Below are positions 48,272-59,608 of a stretch of 64,000 nt of DNA, piece after piece. Every line of letters begins with the position of its first letter. Within the stretch, counting starts at the first letter, position 1. The stretch lies in NCBI RefSeq assembly GCF_030272615.1, contig NC_081408.1, forward strand, positions 304,825,950 through 304,889,949. Direction: 5' to 3'. The DNA comes from Cryptomeria japonica (Eukaryota > Streptophyta > Pinopsida > Cupressales > Cupressaceae). The translations under genes were made by a program, and so were the position numbers. The notes beneath the pieces are model-generated. The model made no database searches, was not told the origin of the DNA, and saw only the letters and a list, made by a program, of their open reading frames with translations.

Positions 48272-48716
48272 ATGGCTTCTACATCTAGAATCCCTTCTAG
48301 TTCTACCGAACCTGAGGATGCACCTAAGTTTCTTAAAAAGAAAATGAAATATAATTCCCTATCTCAAATTCCTGCTAGAGTCATTGTCGAAGGCGATGTT
48401 TCAAGATATATTGATTGCAAACTAGAAGACCTAGGGTCCCTAGTGATTCACTCCCAGCTGAGTTTATTCTGCGGAGATGATAATAATATTAAACCTGAAT
48501 ACAACATAATAAAGAAGAAGAAATTACATAATGGAGTATATTTTCTTGAAGAATTTACAAAAGAACACATCAAGATTATCCTTAGTAGGGTTCATGGTGA
48601 TAAGATGTACCTTGAGCAAACCCATTATACTACACCAGAGGAAATTTATGTCGTGACCGGTTTCAACAATGTGTTGTTCTCAAATTCTGATTCCCCTAAA
48701 AAACCCTTATAATAAG
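48272..48716 (+). pseudogene. element F ORF2, N-terminal part
   Basis: MASTSRIPSSSTEPEDAPKF opens 147 codons without a stop. The segment EHIKIILSRVHGDKMYLEQ matches E's DVIRIVLSRVHGEFF followed by a stop and LDAIHKITKE. VVTGFNNVLFSN parallels KAVTGLPSTGK. The frame is cut near 48716 by block G and resumes near 55190. Confidence 0.8.
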
Positions 48717-49584
48717 ATGATAAACTCTATCTGCAGAAGAGAGATCAAAGAGGAGGAAACTTTAGAGCAACATTTGACAAGGTTTTAAAACCTTATACAC
48801 TTCAAACTTATCCAAAGTTCAGGCGGGTATACCTTATGTGAATTGACTTCACACTTTTAAAAGACAGATCCATAGTAAACTAGTCCGAAAACCAATGAAT
48901 CTTATCGCCTCAAAACTAACTGAAACAAAGAAAGAAATCTTATACTCATGTTCAGTATTGACCTACAAGATATGTAGAAGATAACCACAATTGATACCAT
49001 TGCCTTATCCAGGCCACAAAGTCATCTAAAGTTTAAACAATACTCCCACAATCAAATATCTCCACACATCCCATCACCTCAGCTTCTATAAAACCCCACA
49101 TATGCCTGACATACATAAGAATTTACCCTTATCAAACTAAATTGCATTCATCAAATTCAAAATCTCCCACAAGGAATTTACTGATAGAAATGCTTCATGC
49201 ATATTTAATTTCCCTCCTGGAGAGATAAGCTAAGAAATGCCTCTATTTAAGATTGCCTTACAATCCATACTAAAATGAATAACCCTAGATTACTCATATT
49301 GAAAACAGTAAATATTTGCAAGTAGATCAGAAGACAACACAAAATTTAGGCTCAAAAGTTGATAGTCTGTATATTGATATTAATTCTGAGAAAATATTAC
49401 AAAACTCAGAGTATTCTCCATAAGACTAGAAAATCCCAGATATATTTCTGTAGAGTTTTCTTACAAATTCTTGCGATAATTTTTTAGAAGCCCTGGTATC
49501 CATTTATAATAACATGGATGCATACAAGCTTCAGACATTTCAAAAGAAATTTTGTTACAAACAAGAGTCTTTTCCAAGAAGCAG
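48717..49584. other. block G, 3' flank of the unknown gene
   Basis: A/T-rich, non-coding as far as I can see. If the G gene is transcribed leftward, this is its 3' side. No polypurine tract or LTR start is recognisable. Confidence 0.45.
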
Positions 49585-52500
49585 TTACAAGTCCTTTTCA
49601 ACATCTGCGGCTTCCTCTACTTGTTGTTCTATTGCAACCTCTTCTAACTGCTCTACATCCAGCACTATGTACTTTCTTGTCCATTCCTGGTATACATCGT
49701 CAACAGGCCATGAGAAATTAATCACTCTTCCCTTTGTCTTGGCTAATCTTTTCCAAGAGTTCCTCATTTTGTTGACCTCTGAATTTAGAAAACCATAGTG
49801 TGATTTGATTTTCTCTATCTCCTCAATTGTTTTGACAAATAGGGAAGTATCATCTGAATCAATGATTCCTTTTATTCTTAATGATAGGTTGGCATCTAAT
49901 TCATTAAGCCATATTTGTTTGTCCTTCAATTGAGTTGGACTGGCAAAACCCCTTGGGAGTAATTCAAATACTTGATCAGTGTACTCTTTCTTGTACAAAT
50001 TGATCTTTCTATCTACATTATCTACTACTTCTGCTAACTTTGCTAGATCCTTTGCCATGTCGCAAGTGGATTTGATAATGGGGTCAGCCCCTACTTCATC
50101 ATAATATACACAAATAAGTTCTAGATCCTACTCCCTGGGTTTCCATTTGTCAAAAATAGGCATCAGAACAGCCTTGTCTCCATTGAGCTCATTCCACATG
50201 TCCAAAAATTTTCTCATGTTGTTGTACATTAATGAGGACCCTATGGTGTTAGCAAAACTCAAAATTGTAGCACTCACTCTCTCTTCATATTTCTTTGCAA
50301 ACAAGGCTTGAGCCTGTTTTAGCTTTTCCAACTCATGGGGAGTGATCTCAACCAATTGGGAACTAGAAGGTGCTGGAGATGGTGGGAATTCAATGATGGG
50401 GCTAGTAGGTGGAGGTCATGTAGGAGAAGAGGTGATCATCAATGTTGAGGACTCACCTTGATGGTATTGTCCTGCCAACTGGCCTTTTAACTTGGCAATA
50501 ATGCTATCTTTACCCATTACCTCTTCCTTGGCACTATTGTAAGCTTTTAAAACTATCTCCAACTTAGCTTGGAGATCTGCCTGTTCCTTTGCTTCTTTCT
50601 CTGCCACTGCAACACTGAACTTTGCAGTCTCTAGGACTGTGCTTGCAGCTTCTACTACCCTTGTGTCTTGGACTCTTTTAACAATCATGCCTCCAAGGTA
50701 GCTTGACCCTTGGGTATCCTTTTTCTTTCTATGTTCATCTCTTTTCAAAGACCACATGACCAGGGTAGCATTATCCTTGCTAAAGGTCACTCCTTCCATT
50801 GGTTTTGTCTCCTTCCTCACTGCATCAAGAATCAATGCATCAGCTATATCCCATTCAGGGAGAATCAACACACCAGTTTTATCAACATCTCTCTTCCTTT
50901 CTTAGGAGTGATTTCTTTGAACTCCTCCATCATTTATTGCTTAACCTCTTCCTCCACTTGGGCTGCATCCTTGAGAGGCTGTTCAGTTACCTTTTTCTCA
51001 CATCTAATCTTGAATTGATCAATATTTTGCTTCCATAAAAACTGCATAAAAGCTCCTGATGTGCCAAAATTATTGTCAGCTAGGAATTCTTCACTAGCTT
51101 GCTTAACAGTAAGGTCCAATTCTTGGCCCTTCAACTCACCATCAATCAAATCCATTTCAGCACTAGGTGGCTCTTCGAGCATCCCCTCTTGGGTCTCCTC
51201 ATAGGTATAGGCAATCTCACTGAGACTCCCTAACTACAATAATTGTTCAGCCACAACTTGTTCATCTCCAATGTGGATAGGAGACTGAGATGGAGAATAT
51301 TGAGGCTCATCAGTTTCAATTTCCTTTCCCACTCTTTGTCTCTTAGGGGAATCCTGAATGTCAATGACATCTTCAATCTTCCTTTTCCCTTTTGAAGTGG
51401 AAGGCTCACCTGTCACTGGCATCATCACAGTGTACTTTGACTTCTTGCACATTACATAGTCACTAGGTGGGATAGCTCTAGCAAAGGCAGGCTTTGCCAC
51501 GACCATCTTAACCTTATCAGGCTCATTTTGCATTATGGCCTCTCTCTTTTCTTTTAAGGTCTGCATGAGGTCTTCAAAATAAAGAATCAGGAATTTTATT
51601 TTCTCCTCAAATGGATTGAAGCTAGAAAGAGGGTCATAGCTAGTGTCAAATTGATGGATAAAATAAAGGGCTTTCTTATATGCAACCCACTTCTCCTTCC
51701 TCAGTTCCTGCTCATCTAATCTGAATTCATTTCTAATCAGATCTTCTGGGAACTGAAATTGATGTGGCCTACCTCTACACACTGCTCTTTTTCTGAACAT
51801 GCCATTGAAAAAGTCTTCAGGGTCTACACATCTTGACACTACAGTTGACAGCCTATATGGCTTAAAGAATTATTCAAAATATTTCCATCCACCCTTAGTG
51901 ATTACAAAATGGTGGGCCATGGTAATAGTAGGGAAAATTGTCCCTTTACCCCTATTAGTTAACTCAGCCTCCTGCACTCCTCCAATCTGTCTTAATATTT
52001 CTGCAATCCCTGATAGGGTAGTAAATAGGGGGTGCCTCTAAATCCAAACACTCTAAAAATAGTAGACACAGGGTACAAATATATGTCTCCCCAATTGTGA
52101 ACAATCTTGATATCCTCTACAAACTCCTTAGGTCTGAGAAAATCCAAAAGAGCCTTAGGAATTATAAGGTTTTCTCTGCATAGAAGACTCCTAATTTTAG
52201 ATGCAAAGCATCTATCAAACTTTAGATAACTTGCATCCTCTCTATCCCAAGATAGAACAATACTCCACAATTGCACTGGCATCTCCTCTTTATCCTTTAT
52301 CTTGATCAGGTCCATTTCCTTTGCAAAGTAATCAATAGCTTTAAATAAGAACATGTGCATTAACATGGAATACCATCCAAATGGCCTATCCACCTTACCA
52401 TTCTTGATTCCTACTAGCCCTTTATGAATTGCATCAGCAAGGTATGAGGCATAATCAAATGTTATTGCTATGGAGGGGTTTAAAATTTGTGCAATCAATA

Positions 52501-53188
52501 ACATATAATGGGTTGGCATATTCTTTTCAGCATCTTCTCCAAAGATCTGGCATAATGCTCAATACATACCCTTAGCTCTTAGAGTAAACAAGTTGAGAGA
52601 GAATGGTTCCATTGTGCTAGGGCCTACAACTATTAACCCCCCTATCTTTACAAAGAATTATTTCAATGGGCCATTTCTAAGATGATCCCTTTGTGCGTTG
52701 TAAACCTGGGCTAATGATTCAAAGTCAATAGGATCTAATAGATTGGAGGACTCACTGAGTTTAAACACTTTCCTGAATTCATCTTCATTTATCTCAATCA
52801 AGACTGTTCCCTTTATGTTTCTGATGCATCTTGCCACAAGGTCATAATTCTGTGCAATCAGGGCTAACAGATCTACATCCATAAAAACACCTGGGACCAC
52901 AAGCTTTCCTACATCCTGTTCCCATATGCCATTCAAAGGAGCTAGGGAATTCCTCTGCCCAAAACCGACTTTGAATGGTCCTAAGCCTGACAATCCTATT
53001 TCAGGGTCCCTCAACCAAGTACCCTTATCATAAAGGCCATCTCCAATTTTTAGATGAGGGTTCTTGGGTACTAGCTCTTTGGCCTTAGCCCCAGCATTGG
53101 TGGACATGGTTAATTGCTCTAAAAAATCATCACAAATATTTCAGTCCTGGTAATTCACCTTCCCTATTAATTCTCTTTTGGGTGCCAT
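49585..53188 (-). pseudogene. block G gene: ~1,200-codon protein of unknown family
   Basis: The minus-strand frame can be followed from 53188 (MAPKRELIG, stop at codon 16) or from MSTNAGAKAKEL at 53107 down to 49585. It has two frameshifts (near 52020 and 50890) and about six stops. The N-terminal ~380 codons look globular (GIWEQDVGKLVVPGVFMDVD; AIDYFAKEMDLIKIKDKEE; YPVSTIFRVFGFRGTPYLLP). EDFFNGMF follows. KGKRKIE and SPKRQRVGKE near residues 596-620 resemble a bipartite nuclear signal. Next come acidic stretches, an Ala/Lys/Glu coiled coil (50700-50480), a Pro/Ser hinge, and a second alpha-helical region ending in an acidic tail (VEQLEEVAIEQQVEE). I recognise no catalytic motif. It could be the cargo or own protein of a transposon, or a captured gene. 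Long open pieces suggest relatively recent arrival. Confidence 0.7.
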
Positions 53189-53549
53189 TCTGGTCAGATA
53201 ATTATACCACTAAAAGCTAGCACAGACCTCCAATGAAGTAATTCACACAGCAGTATTTGAGAACAAACCAAGAGTTATCAAGAAAAGCACAAAAACTTGA
53301 TTATTCGCTTGAAGAAAATCACTCTGCAACAAACTTCGATGAAACAATACTTAGAAATCAAGTTGATGCAGATTCAACAGGACAAGTTGGCATTTAAGTT
53401 TTTTATAAATTAACTCTGCATGCTTCGGCTTTCTTTTCAAAATTGAATTCACCAAATTGAATTCAAAATGGGCTCCAGTGGGCCATAATTTCTCTAAGTC
53501 TTTCCTCGGTTTCGCTCTTTCGCTATTTCATAGAACATAAAACATGTGC
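53189..53549. other. block G, leader side of the unknown gene
   Basis: Non-coding sequence upstream of the G start. No promoter motif is clear enough to call. Confidence 0.4.
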
Positions 53550-54850
53550 TCTTTTCTTTCGCGAAACAATGCTAGCCGTTGGATCACAGGAACTTACATT
53601 GCCTTTATCTCTGTTTGATCTCTTTGCTTTAGTGTCGGGCCCTACCTCCTTTTGCCACTTCATGGACTTTAACAGTCGTGCACTTTTCCTTCATGAAGCT
53701 GTGTTGAGCGTTAGATTGAACTCAAATCACATGGTCTTTAACTCCAACCGGGATGGTCAATCTTACTTACTAACCGCGCCTCATCTTGATGGCTAACGGT
53801 TTTTGCCATTTCGCTGAAGTTAAGCTGGGGGCATCTTCGGGCCACAAAACAATGAGAAGCATTGGATCAATCTTGAGATGAATGCCTTTTAAGTGGGCCC
53901 TTAATTGGGAATTACTTACCCCACTTGTTCTCTGGTTAACAAACACCACATGGCAGTCGGCCATTAGCCCTGGAAACTTCTCTGGGTTCCACCTTTAATC
54001 CGCCACGTGTTATCTTTATTATTCCCACATAACTACCGATTACACCAAGGTGGGCCGTCAACTACTTTTTAAAACCACGTGTCACTCGACACATCACTAT
54101 CAAGCTCTACAAAAAAGCAACAATTGTTATGCCACATCATGCCTCCGTGTGATCTCTACCTGTCTTTCGTGACTTCGTGAACATTATTTTTCATTTGGCT
54201 TGCAACCACGAAACCACGGGAACTGTTAGATCAAAATAGACTTGATCTGCTTTTAACTTTGGGCCCTGCCTACCTTTGGGCCCACTGGCCTTTTCGCGAC
54301 TTTACGAAGGTTAACCTACTAGCATCTTATTTTCGCAAATTCACACAAGCCGTTAGATCTCAAAAAACTTGCTCGTTCTTTACTTCTTTCTACAGCAATA
54401 ATTGCTTGGGCCTACTGTAAACCGCCAACTGAACGCCTCTTCACTACTCTATCATTGCCAGCTGGACCTACCATGTTCACTACCACCTTTGGCAGGACCC
54501 TTTACCTTTTCGCTACTTCGCTGAAGGTAGAACTCGTACATCTCCGGACCATGAATCAACACGAGCCATTGATCCTTTTCCAACCTGATCACTCTTTAAC
54601 CAAAGAAGATCACTTGTCTCTGGGACCCGCCAAACCCTTTCACCATTTCATGAAGGTTAAAACACATTCATCTTGATCTCACGAAACCACATTGTCCATT
54701 TGATCAGATGAAACTTGATCGGTGTTTAGCTTCAGTCCAAACCTATATGTCGGGTCCACTTTTGCCTTTCGCTACTTCGCAGAAGCTAAATTTCGAGCAC
54801 TTTTTGGTCGCGAATCAATGCAGGCCGTCAGATCAACAGAAAGTTGCATG
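53550..54850. repeat. block G: diverged tandem repeats of about 130-150 bp
   Basis: The phrase GCCGTTGGATCA and variants recurs at about 53574, 53706, 53858, 54222, 54350, 54563, 54690 and 54826. Between many of these lies a second phrase of the type CCTTTCGCTACTTCGCTGAAGGTTAA (seen near 53650, 53800, 54290, 54510, 54635 and 54765), with GGGCCC nearby. The units are too diverged for a simple satellite. Coding is not supported. This could be subterminal repeat sequence or a repeated promoter region for the leftward gene. Confidence 0.6.
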
Positions 54851-55190
54851 ATGTTTATAAGGCTCGACGGACTTTAGAAAAGGCAGATTAAATGAACAAA
54901 AATTAAAACATTTAAAGGGACCGCCTAGGTAAATGACAAGGGGGGAACACTTTTTATGATAAATGGACCCATCACTTAAGTGAATAAAGTAACACCAAAT
55001 TAGAAGCCAAAGGGTTTTATCAGATATTGAAACAACTTTAAAACCTAAACCCTGAACCCCTTTGGACTTAAAACAGTCTTGAAGCAACTAGGGCATACCA
55101 GACTCAAAATTTTCAAAAACCTAGCCAATTATGGACTGAGAACATCCATTTTTAAAACAGTGATAACATAATATTGGGGAAGTCCCCATT
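54851..55190. other. block G right end, non-coding
   Basis: No gene seen. A polypurine word (ACAAGGGGGGAAC) lies near 54938, but no LTR start follows it. Confidence 0.4.
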
Positions 55191-57976
55191 CTTCGAAAGA
55201 TCACCAAACCAAAGTGACAGAGCTCACCGGTTCTATGAGTGACCAACAGGCAATGAATGTCAACACCATTAAAGATGATTTGGTGAAATATGCATGCATG
55301 GTAATCAACTATAGAATATTCTATGCTAGCAGAATGAATTTTGTTCCTACAGCTGCGGTGCATGCCACTTACAGGATGATCAAGGAGAATGCATAATGTG
55401 ACTTATGTACCTATATGTAGAAACAAATCATAGATAACCTGAAGTCAATCAAATTGGACAAAACCCTGAGGTTTAAGTTTGGTCAACTACTTGTCGGTTT
55501 ATTTTTCTACTTTCAAGGATAATTTCTTGGAGTAGGTGATGTTCAATGGTCAACTGACCTACCAATTTCTAGACAAATAAAGGAGAGTCTGCAAGTAGTG
55601 GGAACTGCATATCCGGAGACTCTGAATAGATATTTTGATGAGTTCAAACTAAAGATGAACTAGAGAATGAGAATATCTAGTGATCTAGTTAAGAAATATG
55701 AAGATGACATTTGTTTTACAATCAAAACAGATCACTGCATAATGGAAGCAGTCAAACCTAGAGAAGATGTAGTTGAGCCTATGGTGTATGAAGTGGTAAA
55801 TGATATACTGATAGGGTATGCCTCTACCCTACTTGCTTCACCACTAGATCCCAAGAAAAAGAGGACCAGTACTTACTCTGAGAGGATCAATTCTATTGAA
55901 GTACCGAAGTAGAAAAAGAGTAAAGAAGTGCCATCGGCATCGACACTGGTTACATCTGCTGCCAATCCTAAAGTGACCAAAAGGTCACCAACAAAAAAGA
56001 AACCGGAGGCTATTCTTGCAAAGGTATTCGAAAGGAAGAGGAAAACCAAGAATAACTCACCCGATTCAGAAGGCACTAAACCAGAGGTAGAAATAAAGAA
56101 GATAAGGCAATCAAGCAAGAAGATGAAGTCAACCGGTAATGTACTAGCAACCTCTGCAATGGTAAATTTAGATATTTCCTCTTACAAACCTATGACACAT
56201 TGTCAAAGGACCATAAACAATATTAGAAGAAAATTTCTTGATGATTTAAAACAATATTTTGATGATTTCAAGGATAGTGAAAAGGAGGATGTTGAATAAG
56301 AACTTATTGAATATTTATGTATTAATGATCGGTCACCTTCCAAAATTAAATTAGTTACTTCTAAATCTTTGTATGATTCTTTGGACAAAAAATGGCGCAT
56401 TGCCACTGAAAAACAGAAAGACATCAGGGAGAAAGTTTTTTCTCAATACTTTCCACATGCCTCTAACTCAGGATTGTTTGAAATTATTGATAAGTACAAA
56501 GGCGTTTTCTTGATGTGAAGAAGAAGACTTCAGCTACTCGAAGGCAAAACTTCTGAAGTGGAAAAATACACCCATTTGTAGGTTAAATCTTGTGTCAAAA
56601 TGCAACAAGTATCTGAAGCTAATCGACAGGCTGAGCAAGAGCCTGACCTATCCACAGCCGAATCGAATGAAGTCCTTGACATTCTGGGTGAATGAATGGA
56701 AGAACAAAATGAACCCATTGATGTTGATGCACTGGATACTGAGGATATCACTCCAAACAAGGAGAAAGCTGAAAAGGAGAGAGTAGAGAAAGAAAAAGAT
56801 GAGAAAGTGGCAAAAGAGAAACTAAAATAAGAAAAAGCAGAGAAAGAGAAACTGGCAAATGAGAAAGCAGAGAAAGAAAAGCAAGAGAAAGAGAAAGCGG
56901 AGAAAGAGAGACAAGAGAAAGAGAGAGTAGAGAAGGAAGCCGAGAAGAAGAAGGAAGATAAGAAGAAAAAGGAAGAAGACAAAAAGAGGGAAGAAAAGCG
57001 GAAGAAAGAAGAAGAGAAGAAGAGAGTGGAAGAGGAGAAAGAGAAGGCCGCCAAGGTAGCCCAAGAAAAAGAAGAAGAGGAGAAGAAAAGACAAGAGGAG
57101 ATCAAGGCAAAGGAAGGAGAATAGACTCCTAAGGCAACCAGAGATCAAGCCAAGCAGGTTGATCCCACCGGCCCCACCGATTTGACTCTTGCCTATCTTA
57201 CTCAATCAGTTGATGAAAGTGAGCTGCTAAGGAGCATTCAACTAGCTTAGGTTTGATTGGAAGAACCGAGGAAAAAGAAAGAACAAGATGTGATTCAATT
57301 TGATGTTGACACTCTTTCCAATCTAATTCCTCGCTGGCCAAGTTAAAACTTCTTTGCACAGTGGTAGATGATCAAGTGCAATCTTTAGAAGATGCTACCC
57401 AGGTTTCTGCAGAGAAGAAGCATGAAAAATATCTAAAAGCTTCATTAGTAAGGCAAATGGACGTAAACAGAGAAAAACTACTTAAACAGAAGGATGATAT
57501 AAGTTTAGCTATGGGTGAAGGCAACCTACTCTTGAGAAAAATCTGCCTACCTCACCTATTTTGTGAATATGCTCTGCAACAGAAGAGTCAGCTCCAATCA
57601 GAGTTAAAGACATATATCGACAACTTCAAATTGCCCTATGATTCATTCATAGTGTATGGATGGACTGTTTACACTCACCAACATCAGTTTGCAAATATTG
57701 AATTAGAGATCTACAAGCGGACTAAAGATCTACAAGAGCTTCAGTTGCTTCTATTACCAAAATTGCAGGTTCTTCAGAAGTGTTTTCTGAACTTGAAGGC
57801 TATTAATGTGACACAGGAGATGAGCACTATCGATGCAATGAAAGAATTAGCCTTGTAGATGAAGACCGAGAGTGAAATTGTTGCCTCACTTCTTGATTCA
57901 TGGTCTTCAGACATGAAGAATTTTATGAAAAACTTTAAATCTCTTTTTGAGAAGTTTTACTCTTTATTGTCATGAA
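55191..57976 (+). pseudogene. element F ORF2, main part
   Basis: Resumes KVTELTGSMSDQQAMN, with INYRIFYASRMNFVPTAAVH aligning to E's LGYKATHANRLSSVSSLFIK. LVKKYEDDICFTIK and MEAVKPRE align to E near residue 318. Then a basic region (VTKRSPTKKKPEA), a highly charged Lys/Glu repeat (56761-57118, KEK/EKE type), and a C-terminal coiled-coil-like part (57361-57976: RQMDVNREKLLKQKDDI; IELEIYKRTKDLQEL). About ten stops and some frameshifts. Function unknown. The shared order with E (compact N-terminus, charged middle, coiled-coil end) says this is one gene family. Confidence 0.78.
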
Positions 57977-58057
57977 CATATACTATGTTTTATGCAATAT
58001 AACTATGGTAAATTTTGGTGAAACAGGGCATGTTTGCATTACTTTGTCATTGTTAGC

Positions 58058-58226
58058 AAAGGGGGAGTAGTATTGAAAATTCCATACACATACTTATAAT
58101 TTTTTCAAAGGGAGTAGTGTATATGATTAGGGGGAGTAATTTTGATTATGGCATTTGTTTTTGTTTTGTAAGCAGTTAGATGTCAAAATTTTCCTAAGTG
58201 TTGCCATCAATGCCGAAGGGGGAGAT
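58058..58226 (+). other. element F paired polypurine tracts
   Basis: The distal tract AAAGGGGGAG (58058-58067) follows CTTTGTCATTGTTAGC. The proximal GAAGGGGGAGAT (58215-58226) follows TTGCCATCAATGCC and abuts the 3' LTR. Two weaker tracts lie between. Confidence 0.8.
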
Positions 58227-59322
58227 TTTTGGTATTTTGATAATGATTAGTTGTAATTGTGATTGATGGACACACACTTATTTGATGTATGAGTTAATCT
58301 CAATCGATATTGTTTGTTGAAGACTATCGGTGTTTTGCATAAGATACTTACCGATCAAAGCATGATGGAAGACCCCAAGCGGTATGAAGATCTCAAGCGA
58401 AACAAAGACCCCGAGCGTTAGTTAATCTTTTGATCGGAACACTATGTTCAAGTTTTCTAGTCTTCACTTGTCAATTGATAATTGATATACTTTGTTAACT
58501 GGTATAATTATAATGTGTGATGAGTTATCATCCACTGACACTTTGGCGGTGTTTTTGTGTCGTGTTACCAAATGTGTCTAGATGCATTGCACCTAGGAAA
58601 TGGTAGTCTAATCTTATTGGATCGACATGAAATCAGATTCCTATATGAGGACATCATGTATAGGGTTTTGAAGGATTGATGTGTGTGAGTATTGTAGAGC
58701 AGATTAGGTTTGTGCAAAATAGGTATCTCAATGCAAAACTTGTGAGTGCAAAGGATAGAAGATTGAAGTAATTTTGTAATGCATTAACAGAGAACTATCA
58801 AGGATCTAATCAAGCATTCTATGCTATCTTCGAGATCATTAACTTGTTGATTACTAATCTCTTCGACAAGTCTGAAATCCTTACCGGGTAGGCCTAGCAA
58901 ATCCTTTTGTAAAGACTCTAACAAGGTGGTTCACAGTCATGGATCCGAAATCCTTTAACAGGGTATTCTTTAACAGGACTTATCTCCTAACAAAGATTTG
59001 GATTCCTAACAGGATTTGTTCTGGTGAAGAACATTGTAAGGCCTTAACCGGTCCGACCTTAACTAGTCTGGTTACTATTCTACAGATAGTTGACTTGTGA
59101 GTTTTACTCACTGTGGTTTTTCCCATTTGGGTTTCCACATCAAAACATCTTGTGTTATGGTGATTGTGTTTCTGTGGGTGAATGCTTTATTTTCTATTTG
59201 GCTTCTTTATGTTTTAACTAGTTTATTGTTTAATCTGCTACACCGGTCTGTAGTTAAATTGCTTAAGAGTTTTTTTAATTCATTGGGTTTACTAATTCAC
59301 TCCCCCTCCTTAGTATTCAATA
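58227..59322 (+). repeat. element F 3' LTR
   Basis: Begins TTTTGGTATTTTGATAATG (TG changed to TT). 1,096 bases, followed by GGGAG. Confidence 0.93.
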
Positions 59323-59327
59323 GGGAG

Positions 59328-59608
59328 GTCTCATCGTATTTATGAAACAATGGATAACCATCAGGGTGACCGTCAGAGAGTAGTTGGAGAGTCTTCATGT
59401 CATGGGCCAATATCTTTCTTTGGTGATTGTGCACATTTTTTAGCATTGGGATTTGATCCTTAGGGGTCATGACATGGAGTAGGAAAGGGTCCAATGGAAC
59501 CCAAATGATAATTTATCAGTGTTTTGGGGAGGATGCGACATGTTGAGAGAGTTATTTTCCTACTTTTTTTAGGCTTCCAGGAGTAAACCAAGGACAAGGG
59601 GGGGAGGA
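59328..59608 (+). pseudogene. Ty3 element: protease start joined to 3' end, pol deleted
   Basis: Continues the gag frame from 45369: RSHRIYETMDNHQGDRQRVV, the usual lead into a Ty3 protease, then a degraded stretch (GPISFFGDCAHFLALGFDP), stops, and soon a purine tract GACAAGGGGGGGAGGA ending at 59608. About 4 kb of pol expected for the family is missing, so this is an internally deleted copy. Confidence 0.7.

Larger units (their letters stand above)
48717..55190. mobile_element. block G: insertion of unknown class inside element F ORF2
   Basis: ORF2 is interrupted between SDSPKKPL (48712) and KVTELTGSMS (55210). Base composition and gene direction change inside. It contains a ~1,200-codon minus-strand frame and, upstream of that, a tandem repeat zone. 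I could not find LTRs, a primer site, terminal inverted repeats or a clear target duplication, so the class of element is open. The edges are approximate. Confidence 0.6.
45370..59322 (+). mobile_element. element F: LTR retrotransposon without pol, carrying gag and ORF2
   Basis: LTRs 45370-46465 and 58227-59322, both 1,096 bases, with GGGAG duplicated at 45365-45369 and 59323-59327. Primer site 46468-46480 and polypurine tract 58215-58226 are in place. It carries gag (46515-47801) and ORF2 (48272-57976). ORF2 is interrupted by a 6.5-kb block, G. No protease, integrase or RT is seen. It is inserted in the gag-protease frame of the Ty3 element. Confidence 0.93.

Noticed and set aside
48713-49500. 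3' LTR of block G
   Set aside because: No matching direct repeat to the right of the G gene, no polypurine tract and no TG...CA end could be found.
56530-57105. 191-codon Ser/Phe-rich minus-strand frame
   Set aside because: It is the exact antisense of the Lys/Glu repeat in F ORF2, where AAG/GAA repeats give CTT/TTC on the other strand.
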